Made by a program: the position numbers and the translations under genes
The notes under the pieces: generated by a model
Told to the model about the DNA's origin: nothing
Seen by the model: the letters and a program-made list of their open reading frames with translations, nothing else
The model's database searches: none
In this document: positions 26,581 to 35,686 of the stretch, piece after piece
Position numbering within the stretch: position 1 is the first letter of the stretch
How the letters are laid out: each line of letters starts with the position of its first letter
Assembly: GCA_947627135.1 (NCBI GenBank)
Contig: CANQUV010000008.1
Coordinates: 21,213 to 85,212, forward strand
Length of the DNA: 64,000 nucleotides
Origin: an uncultured Clostridia bacterium
GTDB lineage: Bacteria > Bacillota > Clostridia > Oscillospirales > Acutalibacteraceae
Reading direction: 5' to 3'

Positions 26581-26608
26581 TTGCATTTTATTTAAAATAT
26601 GCTAAAAT
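26581..26608 (+). promoter_or_regulatory. Promoter of the ferredoxin gene
   Basis: TTGCAT, a 16-bp spacer and TAAAAT lie 32 nt before the ATG, with AAAAGGAGG between. Confidence 0.55.
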
Positions 26609-26640
26609 GAAAGTACAAACTAAAAGGAGGTTATTTTACC

Positions 26641-26811
26641 ATGGCTTATGTAATTAGTGATGATTGCATCCAGTGCGGCGCATGCGAGGCTGAATGTCCT
26701 TGTTCTGCTATCTCTGAAGGTGACGGCAAATATGTAATTGATGCAGATGCATGTGTTGACTGCGGTTCATGCGCAAGCGTATGTCCTGTTGGCGCTCCTA
26801 AAGAGGGTTAA
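26641..26811 (+). CDS. 2[4Fe-4S] ferredoxin
   Basis: A 56-residue clostridial-type ferredoxin. Two CxxCxxCxxxC cluster motifs are complete: CIQCGACEAECP and CVDCGSCASVCP, in a pseudo-symmetric layout. It carries low-potential electrons in the cytoplasm. It has a consensus AAAGGAGG ribosome site, its own promoter and a terminator, so it is an independent and probably strongly expressed gene. Confidence 0.97.
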   Translation: MAYVISDDCIQCGACEAECPCSAISEGDGKYVIDADACVDCGSCASVCPVGAPKEG

Positions 26812-26861
26812 TAGAAAAAGTTAAATCCGAAGAATGCAGATACATATTCGGTAAAAATTAA

Positions 26862-26911
26862 AATCCGCCTTAAAGGTACTGCTTTAAACAGTGCCTTTGG
26901 GCGGATTTTTT
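26862..26911 (+). terminator. Terminator after ferredoxin
   Basis: AATCCGCC-TTAAAGG-TACTG pairs with CAGTG-CCTTT-GGGCGGATT in a long interrupted stem followed by TTTTTT. Confidence 0.85.
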
Positions 26912-26916
26912 ATTTT

Positions 26917-26954
26917 ATGGTAAAACTTTCTCGGATAGGTCAGCCCACCGGCTG
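26917..26954 (+). other. Possible degenerate third copy (C) of the leader-like element
   Basis: The string from ATGG to GGATAGGTCAGCCCACCGGCTG closely matches the 3' half of copy A (ATGG ... GGATAGCTGCAGCCCACCGACTG). The 5' half with AAAAGAGCG is not recognisable and the space is taken by the ferredoxin terminator. No gene follows on the same strand. Confidence 0.35.
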
Positions 26955-26988
26955 CTTTATTATTTTTAATATATATTACAAATTAGTT

Positions 26989-28200
26989 TTAACGTTCTCT
27001 CAGTAAAACAGTTAGGTCTATTTTTTCAGAGCGTTTAACGGCACTCCTGCATACAATACTTAATATAATAATAAAGAAAACCAGCAGACACAATATATCA
27101 ACAACTGAAACATTTGCAGTCATTTCCATTAATGTGTTTCCCACCAAGGAATAAAGATAAGGATTTACAACAAGGTAATTCAGCAAAACCGTTATTGCTG
27201 CTCCATATAAAATTGATATGATTCCGAAAAACAGATGTTCAATAAATACAATGGAAAACAAATGCTTTGACTTATAGCCTAACGATCGGTACAATGCAAG
27301 TTCATTTGTTCTGTTTTTCACGCTGTTTTGCAGGAATATAAAAAGTCCGCTTATAACCATAATGATAAAAACCAGCAACACAGCAAACAACAAAATAAGA
27401 GCAATATTATATGATTCAGCGTCAACACCAAGCGTTTGTTCTTTAGCTGCCTGTCGAATTAAAGAAATATCACTTGCTGCCTTATCTGTATTTTTATAGG
27501 AATCTACTAATACCGTATATTTAATTTCCCGAGCAACCGTTGAACCTGATTGAGCTATCTTTTCATTTATTTTATCATTACATTTCAGCAAATCCTTTTG
27601 CGGAATAATAATCTGTGTTCCGCTAAACATCGGATCGGAAATATTATATGTTCCCACAACAACTGCATCATAAGTATTTTCGCCTCCGTAGGAAAACTCA
27701 AGATTTTTTCCGATTAAATCTTCTCCGTTGATCTTTTCTATTTTATTATTTGCATTGTTAAAAACTCTTATTTCTTCAGGAACGATCGCAACACTAGTTT
27801 CAGTTTCATCAAAAACTCTGCCTAATGTAATATTAATGGAATAACCGTTATGTAAGAAATCTAAAGTATATTCTCCATGTAAAGCACCAGACTTTTCTCT
27901 GACCGATATAACATCTGGTTTTAAATATATATCGGATATATGTTCAATTTCTTTAATTGCAGACAAATCTTTATCAATGTCCTGCTGAGGTGTATTTGAT
28001 GAAAAGCTTATAGAAAGCTCTCTGTTAAAAATATGGTTATTTATTTTATTTTCAATATTATCTCTTAAAGGAAAAATCAAACACACGGACAAAAGTATAA
28101 TAACAGTAGAAAGAATAATAAAAAAACAAAAAAGTCCAGTGGACAGTTTTCTTGAAAAAACAGAAGCTTTTATCAGCATAAAAAAGTTTTTAATTTTCAT
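26989..28200 (-). CDS. ABC transporter permease, FtsX/MacB-like
   Basis: A 403-residue membrane protein with one N-terminal helix (about 18-42), a large extracytoplasmic domain, and three C-terminal helices (from about residue 260) in the FtsX arrangement, with the typical ELALYRSLGYKSKHLF coupling segment. Permeases of this type often move peptides or lipoproteins, or work in antimicrobial-peptide resistance. It overlaps the ATPase gene by 11 bp and is the last gene of the secreted-protein/ABC locus. Confidence 0.85.
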   Translation of the reverse strand: MKIKNFFMLIKASVFSRKLSTGLFCFFIILSTVIILLSVCLIFPLRDNIENKINNHIFNRELSISFSSNTPQQDIDKDLSAIKEIEHISDIYLKPDVISVREKSGALHGEYTLDFLHNGYSINITLGRVFDETETSVAIVPEEIRVFNNANNKIEKINGEDLIGKNLEFSYGGENTYDAVVVGTYNISDPMFSGTQIIIPQKDLLKCNDKINEKIAQSGSTVAREIKYTVLVDSYKNTDKAASDISLIRQAAKEQTLGVDAESYNIALILLFAVLLVFIIMVISGLFIFLQNSVKNRTNELALYRSLGYKSKHLFSIVFIEHLFFGIISILYGAAITVLLNYLVVNPYLYSLVGNTLMEMTANVSVVDILCLLVFFIIILSIVCRSAVKRSEKIDLTVLLRER

Positions 28201-28870
28201 TTTTGTTTTCCTCTAAAATGCCGTCTTTCATTACATATACCTTATCGGCAAAATTAATAACAGCGTCATTGTGACTTACTACAAGTACACCCTTGCCTGA
28301 ATCAGACAATTTTTTAAGTTCTTCAAAAATCATTATTTCATTTTTACTGTCAAGATTTCCTGTTGGCTCGTCTGCCAAAATAAAATCAGGGTCATTAGCC
28401 ATAGCTCTTGCTATGGCTACTCTCTGCTGTTCACCGCCTGAAAGCTCTGATGGGTAATGATCTTTTCTTTGAGTAAGACCTACCTTTTCAATAAGCTCCA
28501 TAGCTTTTTTCTGCATTTCGCTTTTGTTTTTATACTTATCATTTATAAGCATAGGTACCATAATATTTTCATACAGTTTTAGATGAGAATTAAGATGAAA
28601 TGCCTGAAATACAAAGCCTAAAGATTTCATACGAATATCTGCAAGCTTATTTTTATCAATATTTGAAACATCATCACCGTTTATGATTACAGAACCGGAT
28701 GTACAGACATCAAGCAAACCTGCAATTTGCAGTAATGTACTTTTTCCGCTGCCCGACTGTCCCATAACTACAATAAATTCACCCTGATTTACAGTAAGTG
28801 AAACATTGTTAAGGGCACACACCTCATTGTTGTATATTTTTGAAACATTTTTAAGCTGTATTGTATTCAT
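28190..28870 (-). CDS. ABC transporter ATP-binding protein, LolD/MacB class
   Basis: A 226-residue ATPase with Walker [10 protein letters not shown]-loop in [17 protein letters not shown], signature LSGGEQQR, Walker [14 protein letters not shown] and the H-loop [15 protein letters not shown] and [11 protein letters not shown] place it with the LolD/MacB/YknY group that partners FtsX-like permeases. It sits between two such permease genes, with AAGGAG before its ATG. Confidence 0.93.
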   Translation of the reverse strand: MNTIQLKNVSKIYNNEVCALNNVSLTVNQGEFIVVMGQSGSGKSTLLQIAGLLDVCTSGSVIINGDDVSNIDKNKLADIRMKSLGFVFQAFHLNSHLKLYENIMVPMLINDKYKNKSEMQKKAMELIEKVGLTQRKDHYPSELSGGEQQRVAIARAMANDPDFILADEPTGNLDSKNEIMIFEELKKLSDSGKGVLVVSHNDAVINFADKVYVMKDGILEENKNEN

Positions 28871-28893
28871 AATTTTATCTCCTTAATTAAACA

Positions 28894-30252
28894 CTATGTT
28901 TCATTCATAGCGTCTTTAGGCTGTATTTTATTCAGCTTTTTAAGTGTAATTACCTGACAAATTGTAGGTACAATTATGGCAATTGCAAGTGAAATTGCTA
29001 AAAATATTAAAAAATCAAACCAATTTACAACATATATACGGCTGTCGTACGACCTATATGTATTTATAAAGTTTACTACGGCTGTGATAATTGCAGATAT
29101 TCCTGCTCCTATCAAAAATGCACGAAGAGTTACTGCAATCTGTTCATAGTATAAGGTAAAAAAGATCTGTTTGTCTTTATAGCCTATCGACTTTAGCAGA
29201 CCGATCTCACCCTTCCGGTCAAGCAAAGAATTTACGGAAGACTGCATGATATTTATTATACTTAAAATAACCGCTGCTATTGTTAAAAATATACTCGCAG
29301 CACTGAATATTGCCGATATTGTAAAAATTGCCGGTTTCATATGATATTCACTATCAAAATCGTGAAAAATATTTAATTCAGTCAATTTATTCATAACATA
29401 ATCAAGATTATCATAATCATCAACTAAAACATAATAGTCTCTCATACTGGAATCATATAACCATTTTCCAATATCGTTGTCGGGAGAATATTCAACTCCG
29501 CTGGCATCAAAAGCCATTTGTTCAATAAGTCTGCCTGTTTCTTCTGATACAAAAACACTATTAGGATAACCGTCACTTGTTGGGATTTCTCTGTAAACTC
29601 CCACAATTTTTAACTTATATTCAAGGGCAGGCAGATATAATATTTCATGCAAAACTCCATCTGTATTATAGAAAGTTTCATAGTGATCAAAAGTCGGTTT
29701 TACAGTAAGAGTTTTTCCGATCAGACTTTCTCCGTCAAGATAATCAACATCTCCTGCAAACTCATATTCATCATCAAAAGGATAAAAGCGGTCAGGAACT
29801 ATGCAACTGAATTCGGGGCTCTCATCTAAAGTTTTTCCCGCAACTACACTCTTTTTACGGCTGCCGTTTAAGGACCATGCCTCAACCGTTCCGCCTTTTT
29901 CATCTATCTGTTTTTGAAGTTCCTCATCTGTTCCGTTTTTATCGGATATTGTAAGAACGTCAAACATTTCCTCTCTCATACCCTGAAGCATTTCTACCGA
30001 TTCAACATGTTCTATTTCTAAAACTTCATTAATTGCCTCCTCATCTAAGGGGCGGTAATACGGAGAAATAGTAAATGTTCTTGCCGAGGAATCGCTTTTA
30101 TACTCATTTACTCCATTTGTTATGGCAAGGGAAAAGCTTGATATCAAGGTAAGGCAAATTACAAGTATAACCATAGAAATTAAAACCGAACTGCTTTTTT
30201 TATTACCTTTAATATTAGCATTTGCTAAAAAACGTACATTTTTTATTTTCAT
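28894..30252 (-). CDS. ABC transporter permease, FtsX/MacB-like, larger partner
   Basis: A 452-residue permease with the same design as the 26989-28200 gene: one N-terminal helix (about 20-42), an extracytoplasmic domain of about 270 residues rich in acidic residues, then three helices with the coupling segment LDRKGEIGLLKSIGYKDKQIFF. The two permeases are different enough to form a heterodimer around one ATPase. It follows a small secreted-protein gene from which it is separated by a 16-bp hairpin. Confidence 0.85.
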   Translation of the reverse strand: MKIKNVRFLANANIKGNKKSSSVLISMVILVICLTLISSFSLAITNGVNEYKSDSSARTFTISPYYRPLDEEAINEVLEIEHVESVEMLQGMREEMFDVLTISDKNGTDEELQKQIDEKGGTVEAWSLNGSRKKSVVAGKTLDESPEFSCIVPDRFYPFDDEYEFAGDVDYLDGESLIGKTLTVKPTFDHYETFYNTDGVLHEILYLPALEYKLKIVGVYREIPTSDGYPNSVFVSEETGRLIEQMAFDASGVEYSPDNDIGKWLYDSSMRDYYVLVDDYDNLDYVMNKLTELNIFHDFDSEYHMKPAIFTISAIFSAASIFLTIAAVILSIINIMQSSVNSLLDRKGEIGLLKSIGYKDKQIFFTLYYEQIAVTLRAFLIGAGISAIITAVVNFINTYRSYDSRIYVVNWFDFLIFLAISLAIAIIVPTICQVITLKKLNKIQPKDAMNET

Positions 30253-30274
30253 TTAATTAACCTCTAAAATCGGC

Positions 30275-30311
30275 TTTTGCCGACTGCAGTTTAAAACTGC
30301 AATCGGCAAAA
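30275..30311 (-). terminator. Strong hairpin between the secreted-protein gene and the ABC genes
   Basis: On the minus strand 16-nt arms (30311-30296 and 30290-30275) pair completely, one pair being G-U only in RNA of this strand, which supports minus-strand use. No long T-run follows (GCCGATTTTAG), so partial termination or mRNA-end stabilisation is more likely than full termination. Confidence 0.65.
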
Positions 30312-30324
30312 AGCAGATATAAAA

Positions 30325-30708
30325 TCAGTATCTGTTTCTCGTTGTAATGGTATCTTTAAATCCGCCGCCGGCTGAAACATAGAAATAATGTCCTTGCTCA
30401 CCTTTCGGTAGAGTTCCATAATTAACAGACGGATAGCTGGGATTATTTTTCTGTAAAGTTACTATCTTTATTGGAGTCCTATTTGTCCAATTATTGTAAT
30501 AGACAGACGCTTGAACAGTAGATGTTGTCTTGCCGTCATATATTGTTGGATAGTTAGTGAAAGTATCAGATACTTCACCCAGATGATTTGTAGTTAAAAT
30601 ATATTCTTTATCTTCCAGCGCAACACAATCTATTGTGTAAGAAAAAGTTTCGGTTGCAGCACTTGCAGTAATCACCGCTGCTGTTGAAACTACACAAACA
30701 GCCGCCAT
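30325..30708 (-). CDS. Small secreted protein, possibly bacteriocin-like
   Basis: The frame from ATG 30708 gives 127 residues: a hydrophobic MAAVCVVSTAAVITASA that looks like the core of a signal peptide, then a mature part rich in Thr, Tyr and Asn (TTNHLGEVSDTFTNYPTIY, HYFYVSAGGGFKD). The frame is open for 16 codons upstream and encodes a basic segment (KQKLNRFKRILIVT) expected at a signal-peptide start, but no ATG, GTG or TTG is present there. So the start is uncertain or damaged. It heads an ABC locus. The overall plan resembles lactococcin-972-type loci, but I recognise no domain. Confidence 0.6.
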   Translation of the reverse strand: MAAVCVVSTAAVITASAATETFSYTIDCVALEDKEYILTTNHLGEVSDTFTNYPTIYDGKTTSTVQASVYYNNWTNRTPIKIVTLQKNNPSYPSVNYGTLPKGEQGHYFYVSAGGGFKDTITTRNRY

Positions 30709-30865
30709 TGTAACTATAAGTATTCTTTTAAATCTATTTAATTTTTGTTTATTATATTTTTATAAATTCAATTAATATTTTGTACATTGGCACACCAGCT
30801 CTCTTTATATTTTTTATTTATTAATATTAATAAATTTTATGTTATATTTTTGTTTCTTTGGTAAT

Positions 30866-30894
30866 ATTATAACACATATATTTATTATTTGACA
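30866..30894 (-). promoter_or_regulatory. Candidate promoter of the secreted-protein/ABC locus
   Basis: On the minus strand TGTCAA (30894-30889), a 17-bp spacer and a perfect TATAAT (30871-30866) lie about 160 nt before the secreted-protein frame. This implies a long leader. Confidence 0.45.
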
Positions 30895-31002
30895 TATTTT
30901 TACAAAATTCACAATGTAAAAATATTTGAAGTAATTTTATGCAATTTATCCAATTTGTTAATTTTTTGTTTAATTTTGACATAAATATCATATTAAAACA
31001 TT

Positions 31003-31033
31003 AAAGGCACACAGTAGAAAACTGTGTGCCTTT
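31003..31033 (-). terminator. Terminator after mscL
   Basis: AAAGGCACACAG and CTGTGTGCCTTT form a perfect 12-bp stem with a 7-nt loop. On the minus strand CTTTAATGTTTT follows. It lies about 90 nt past the mscL stop. Confidence 0.7.
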
Positions 31034-31119
31034 GCTTGTTGCTATCAAATTTTATTGATATTTTAATACTATACCTTTGCCGAAAACCCGTAAACTTTGT
31101 ATTGGGATTTGTACTAATT

Positions 31120-31539
31120 TTATTTATTCTCCGGCAAATCTGATGTACAATGAGGACATTTTACTGCATTTATATCTACCTCGCTGCAACAGTAAGGACA
31201 TACTTTTGTTGTAGCCTCTTCAACTGCTTCTTCTTTCTTTTTACCCAAAGTTGAGAGTTTGTTTATAATTTTAACAATAATAAATATTATTAACGACATA
31301 ATAAGGAAGTTGATAATTGCAGTTAAAAACTTTCCGTAATAAATTTCTGCACCGTTAATGTTAAAGCTCATCTGGTCAAAGTTCATTCCACCGAAAATGC
31401 CAAGAAACGGAGAAATAACATCATTAACAAGAGAATTTACAATTGCCTGAAATGCAGCACCTATAATAACGCCGACTGCAAGATCTATTACATTTCCTCT
31501 CATTATAAAGGTTTTAAATTCATCAAAAATTTTTTTCAT
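31120..31539 (-). CDS. mscL: Large-conductance mechanosensitive channel with C-terminal zinc ribbon
   Basis: MscL opens under membrane tension to release osmolytes. The first 95 residues are standard: FIMRGNVIDLAVGVIIGAAF as the gate helix, a periplasmic loop, then the second helix INFLIMSLIIFIIVKIINKL. After a charged linker the protein ends with CPYCCSEVDINAVKCPHC, a two-CxxC zinc ribbon of the zinc-ribbon-tail type, replacing the usual amphipathic C-terminal bundle. Total 139 residues. It follows tyrS by 13 nt. Confidence 0.94.
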   Translation of the reverse strand: MKKIFDEFKTFIMRGNVIDLAVGVIIGAAFQAIVNSLVNDVISPFLGIFGGMNFDQMSFNINGAEIYYGKFLTAIINFLIMSLIIFIIVKIINKLSTLGKKKEEAVEEATTKVCPYCCSEVDINAVKCPHCTSDLPENK

Positions 31540-31552
31540 TTTTTCACCTCCC

Positions 31553-32776
31553 TTATTTTAAAATCACTTTATGGAATACTTTTTTTCCTTTTTTTATAAT
31601 AATGCTGTTTTTAATATCGTCAATACTTACCTTATAAGCAATCTCATTAATTTTAACATCGTCAACAGAAATACCGCCTTGCTGAACAAGTCTTCTGCCC
31701 TCGCCCTTTGACGCAGTCAAGGAACATTTTACAAGCAGATCAAGAATACCGATCTCACCATCTGTAAAATCTTCTTCTGAAAATTCTGTTGTAGGCATAT
31801 TATCTGTATTTGATTTTGCGCCGAACAAAGCTCTTGCCGCTTCTTGGGCTTTTTTTGCCTCTTCTTCACCGTGAATAAGATTTGTAAGCTCGTATGCTAA
31901 AACTTCTTTAGCCTTGTTAATTTCACTTCCCTCTAATTTTTCAAGCTCTGCAATTTCACTAAGCGGTAAAAATGTAAGCATTTTTAAGCATTTAATTGCA
32001 TCGGCATCGTCAACATTTCTCCAATATTGGTAAAAATCATAAGGACTTGTTTTTTCTCCGTCAAGCCATACTGCTCCCGATTGGGTTTTGCCCATCTTTT
32101 TTCCCTCTGAATTAAGCAGAAGATTTATTGTCATGGCATAAGCGTCTTTTCCAAGCTTTCTTCTTATAAGCTCTGTTCCTCCCAGCATATTGCTCCACTG
32201 GTCGTCTCCGCCAAATTGCATATTACATCCGTATTTTTTATAGAGAGCATAGAAATCATAACTTTGCATAATCATATAGTTAAATTCAAGAAAGCTTAAG
32301 CCCTTTTCCATCCTTTGCTTGTAACATTCGGCAGTAAGCATCCTGTTTACGCTGAAATGTGCTCCAACATCTCTTAATACTTCAACATAATTGAGATCAA
32401 GCAACCATTCTGCATTATTAACAAGCAAAGCTTTTTCATCAGAAAAATCTATAAATTTACTCATTTGCTTTTTAAAACATTCAACATTATGGTCTATCGT
32501 TTCTTTTGTCATCATTTGACGCATATCTGTTCTTCCTGAGGGGTCGCCTATCATAGCAGTTCCTCCGCCTATAAGAGCAATTGGTTTATTCCCTGCCATT
32601 TGCAGACGCTTCATAAGACAAAGAGCCATAAAGTGACCAACGTGCAGACTGTCTGCCGTAGGGTCAAAACCGATATAAAACACAGCCTTTCCGTTATTTA
32701 CAAGCTCCTTAATTTCTTTTTCGTCAGTAACTTGAGCAATTAATCCTCTTTCTTGTAATTCTTCATAAACTCCCAT
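31553..32776 (-). CDS. tyrS: Tyrosyl-tRNA synthetase
   Basis: The 407-residue class I synthetase has the HIGH motif as HVGH ([19 protein letters not shown]), the KMSKS loop as KMGKTQSG, and a C-terminal S4-like RNA-binding domain ([24 protein letters not shown]). It is the TyrS type with HVGH/KMGKS rather than the long TyrZ type. The upstream gap is only about 100 nt and has no T-box, unlike many Firmicutes tyrS genes. Confidence 0.97.
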   Translation of the reverse strand: MGVYEELQERGLIAQVTDEKEIKELVNNGKAVFYIGFDPTADSLHVGHFMALCLMKRLQMAGNKPIALIGGGTAMIGDPSGRTDMRQMMTKETIDHNVECFKKQMSKFIDFSDEKALLVNNAEWLLDLNYVEVLRDVGAHFSVNRMLTAECYKQRMEKGLSFLEFNYMIMQSYDFYALYKKYGCNMQFGGDDQWSNMLGGTELIRRKLGKDAYAMTINLLLNSEGKKMGKTQSGAVWLDGEKTSPYDFYQYWRNVDDADAIKCLKMLTFLPLSEIAELEKLEGSEINKAKEVLAYELTNLIHGEEEAKKAQEAARALFGAKSNTDNMPTTEFSEEDFTDGEIGILDLLVKCSLTASKGEGRRLVQQGGISVDDVKINEIAYKVSIDDIKNSIIIKKGKKVFHKVILK

Positions 32777-32879
32777 TTATACTATCCTTTCATAAGTAGT
32801 TGTTATTAAAATAATTTGTTTTACTTGCTTTAACTTTAAAATTATATAATCTCAACTGTAATTTAGTCAAGTAATTGTA

Positions 32880-33773
32880 TTATTTTTCTGTATGAACTTT
32901 AATTTTGCCATATTTTTGTGCGTTTATTGTTACAGTTCCCTGCAAATCTGTACGCAGAATTTCTATGTTGTTGCTTTCTAATCTTTCTATACAAGCTTTA
33001 CTTGGCAAATTTGCTGTATTTTCTCCTACTGAAATCACTGCATACTTTGGTGAAACAAGCTGTAAAAATTCATAAGATGAACCGTTATTGCTGCCGTGGT
33101 GTGCAACCTTTAAAACATCGGCTTGTAAGCTATCTTTATAATTATTTATCAAGTCTTGTTCTGCGTCATCCTCCGCATCTCCTGTAAAAAGAAAGCTTGT
33201 ATCAAAATAATCAAGACGAATTATAAGACTTGCATTATTTGTATCTTCATAATTCTTGTCAGGCGATAAAACTGTAAAAATCAAATCACCTAAATTATAT
33301 GTATCTCCTGCTTTTTTGTACTCGGTATTTATATTTTTTGTTTCAAGGGATCTCAGCATATTTTTATAAGCAGTAGTTTGAGAAATTACATTCTCATTTA
33401 TTTGAGACTGCCAACAGCTTTCTACATCAAAGTTGTTTATTATACTACTCATTCCTCCGATATGATCGTTATCGGGATGAGTTGCAATAAGCAAATCAAT
33501 TTTTTTCGTATTATATCTTTTTAAGTAAGATGATACATGGTCTGCTTTATAATCTTCGCCTGAATCTATAAGTATATTATAATCGTCACAAGTAATAAAA
33601 ATTGCGTCCGCCTTACCTACATCAATAAAACTTACTGATACTCCATGTGACCTGTCGGGATAAAATCCTGCTTTTGCAAAAATCCATTTCCAATTTATTA
33701 AAAGGCATATAACAAAAACTAAAATAAAAATTATTACATAAATAAAAATTTTTAAGAATTTCGATTTGATCAT
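32880..33773 (-). CDS. ComEC-like metallo-beta-lactamase-fold hydrolase, membrane-anchored
   Basis: The ATG at 33773 has AAGGGC upstream; the longer frame overlaps the radical-SAM gene and has no site. The 297-residue product has one N-terminal membrane helix (about 8-28) and then a metallo-beta-lactamase domain outside the membrane: SFIDVGKADA, THPDNDHIGGM (metal ligands), FTGDAEDDAEQDL and VAHHGSNNGSS. This matches the C-terminal domain of ComEC and free-standing ComEC-like hydrolases. The substrate is unknown; nucleic acid degradation is inferred from ComEC. It starts 11 nt after the YgiQ-type gene stop. Confidence 0.85.
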   Translation of the reverse strand: MIKSKFLKIFIYVIIFILVFVICLLINWKWIFAKAGFYPDRSHGVSVSFIDVGKADAIFITCDDYNILIDSGEDYKADHVSSYLKRYNTKKIDLLIATHPDNDHIGGMSSIINNFDVESCWQSQINENVISQTTAYKNMLRSLETKNINTEYKKAGDTYNLGDLIFTVLSPDKNYEDTNNASLIIRLDYFDTSFLFTGDAEDDAEQDLINNYKDSLQADVLKVAHHGSNNGSSYEFLQLVSPKYAVISVGENTANLPSKACIERLESNNIEILRTDLQGTVTINAQKYGKIKVHTEK

Positions 33774-33783
33774 TTTTTGCCCT

Positions 33784-35661
33784 TCAATTTTTTCTTCTAT
33801 ATTTTGCAAATTTATTCTTTTTATTTTTGCTATTTTTATTGTTTTTGTTATTATCTTTAAAATAACCTGCCGGGGCAGATACAAGACACCCTTTTGTATT
33901 TCCGATCAAATCTGTTCTTCCTGCCTTTTTCAAAGCGTCGAGTACAAGATATTTATTTTGAGGAAGATAGTACTGCAACAGCGCCCTTTGCATAGCCTTA
34001 TCTTTTAAATCTTTAGGAACATATACCTTTTCAAGCGTATAAGGGTCTAACTCTGTATAAAACATCGCCGTCGAAATAGTACCGGGCGTTGGGTAAAAAT
34101 CCTGAACTTGTTTTGGATGTATATTTTCTTTCTTTAAAAATACAGCAAGTTCTATGGCGTCCTTTATTGTTGAGCCGGGATGTGAACTCATTAAATACGG
34201 CACAACATATTGTTCTTTATTTTCCTGTTTTGTAAGCTTGTAGAATTCATCCTGAAATTGCTTATAAACCTCAATATGAGGTTTCCCCATTTTATCCAAA
34301 ACAGCCTGTGAACAATGTTCCGGAGCAACTCTCAACTGTCCGCTTACATGGTATTTTACAAGCTCTCTGAAAAATTTTTTTCTGTTATTATCTTGCATCA
34401 GATAATCAAAGCGGATACCGCTGCGGATAAACACTTTTTTAATTTCAGGCATATTTCTTAACTCTCTTAAAATATTAAGATATTCATCGTGAGATACCTG
34501 CATATTTTTACAAGGTTTAGGAGCCAAACACCTTTTTGATTTGCAAAGACCTGTTTTTTCCTGCATTTTACAGGAAGGCAGTCGAAAATTTGCAGTAGGA
34601 CCTCCCACATCGCTTATGTAACCTTTAAAGTGTGGATTTTTTGTAAAATTCTTTGCTTCTTTTATGATGCTTTCTCTGCTTCTTACTGTTACTGCCCTGC
34701 CCTGATGAAAAGCAAGAGAACAAAAATTACAGGCACCAAAACAACCTCTGTTATGAGTTATTGAAAATTCAACCTCTTCAATACCTGGTACACCGCCCTT
34801 TTCTTTATAACAGGGAGGATAATATCTTTCATAAGGCAAAGAAAACACCCAATCAAGCTGTTCTGTATTTAGCGGAGGCATTGGAGGATTTTGAACAAGA
34901 AGATAACTTCCGTGTTTTTGTATCATCTTTCTACCTCTTACTGAGTCTGCCTCTTCAAGTTCTTTTCTTGCTGCTACGGCATAATCCTTTTTGCTTTCAC
35001 AAACTCGCTCATAGCTCGGCAAATCTACTGCCGATTGCGGGATATAATTCTTTGTGGGAATTTTATAGCAAATTCCTTTAATATCGTACAAATCTTCAAT
35101 AGAACAGCCGTTATTCAAACGATTTGCAATTTCAATTGTTTGAAGTTCTCCCATTCCGTAAGAAAGAATATCTGCCTTGCTGTCAAAAAGTACAGAGGGC
35201 ATGACTTTATCTGCCCAATAATCGTAATGTGCAAACCGTCTTAAAGAAGCTTCAAGTCCGCCGATTATTACAATACTGTCGGGATAAAGCTTTTTTATTA
35301 TATTTGAATAAACCGTTACCGCCCTGTCGGGACGGCTTCCTGTTTTTCCTCCTGCTGTATAAGCGTCGTCGCTTCTTCTTTTTTTTGTTACCGTATAATG
35401 AGCAACCATGCTGTCTATATTGCCTGCCGATACAAAAAATCCCAGACGAGGCTTTCCGAAACGGGTAAAATCCTTTGGATTTTTCCAGTCAGGCTGTGCA
35501 AGCATTACAACCTTATAGCCCTTTGCTTCAAGAACTCTTGTTATTATGGCCGCACCGAAAGAAGGATGGTCAACATAGCTGTCACCTGATACATAAATAA
35601 AATCAGGCTGTTTCCATCCTCTTTCTTTCATTTCTTCAGCTGTCATAGGTAAAAAAGCCAT
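33784..35661 (-). CDS. YgiQ family radical SAM protein
   Basis: A 625-residue protein with the family start MAFLPMTAEEMKERGW, the N-terminal DUF3497-like region and the radical-SAM cluster motif CFGACNFC in NRGCFGACNFCSLAF (CxxxCxxC). Later segments KRCLAPKPCKNM, SGIRFDYL and RVAPEHCSQAVLDKM are typical of YgiQ. The family is widely conserved but its reaction is not established. The last 25 residues are an Asn/Lys-rich tail. It lies between ftsK and the ComEC-like hydrolase gene. Confidence 0.92.
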   Translation of the reverse strand: MAFLPMTAEEMKERGWKQPDFIYVSGDSYVDHPSFGAAIITRVLEAKGYKVVMLAQPDWKNPKDFTRFGKPRLGFFVSAGNIDSMVAHYTVTKKRRSDDAYTAGGKTGSRPDRAVTVYSNIIKKLYPDSIVIIGGLEASLRRFAHYDYWADKVMPSVLFDSKADILSYGMGELQTIEIANRLNNGCSIEDLYDIKGICYKIPTKNYIPQSAVDLPSYERVCESKKDYAVAARKELEEADSVRGRKMIQKHGSYLLVQNPPMPPLNTEQLDWVFSLPYERYYPPCYKEKGGVPGIEEVEFSITHNRGCFGACNFCSLAFHQGRAVTVRSRESIIKEAKNFTKNPHFKGYISDVGGPTANFRLPSCKMQEKTGLCKSKRCLAPKPCKNMQVSHDEYLNILRELRNMPEIKKVFIRSGIRFDYLMQDNNRKKFFRELVKYHVSGQLRVAPEHCSQAVLDKMGKPHIEVYKQFQDEFYKLTKQENKEQYVVPYLMSSHPGSTIKDAIELAVFLKKENIHPKQVQDFYPTPGTISTAMFYTELDPYTLEKVYVPKDLKDKAMQRALLQYYLPQNKYLVLDALKKAGRTDLIGNTKGCLVSAPAGYFKDNNKNNKNSKNKKNKFAKYRRKN

Positions 35662-35686
35662 AATAACCCCTTAAAACTTATGCAAA

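Larger units (their letters stand above)
30709..31119. other. AT-rich intergenic region upstream of the secreted-protein gene
   Basis: About 410 nt. It contains a candidate minus-strand promoter (30866-30894), a leader with the mini-frame MYKILIEFIKI starting near 30790, and the mscL terminator (31003-31033). No other gene is supported. Confidence 0.6.

Noticed and set aside
26989..30252. FtsE-FtsX cell-division transporter
   Set aside because: Two long permeases with large ectodomains and a LolD-class ATPase do not fit FtsEX, and no division genes adjoin.
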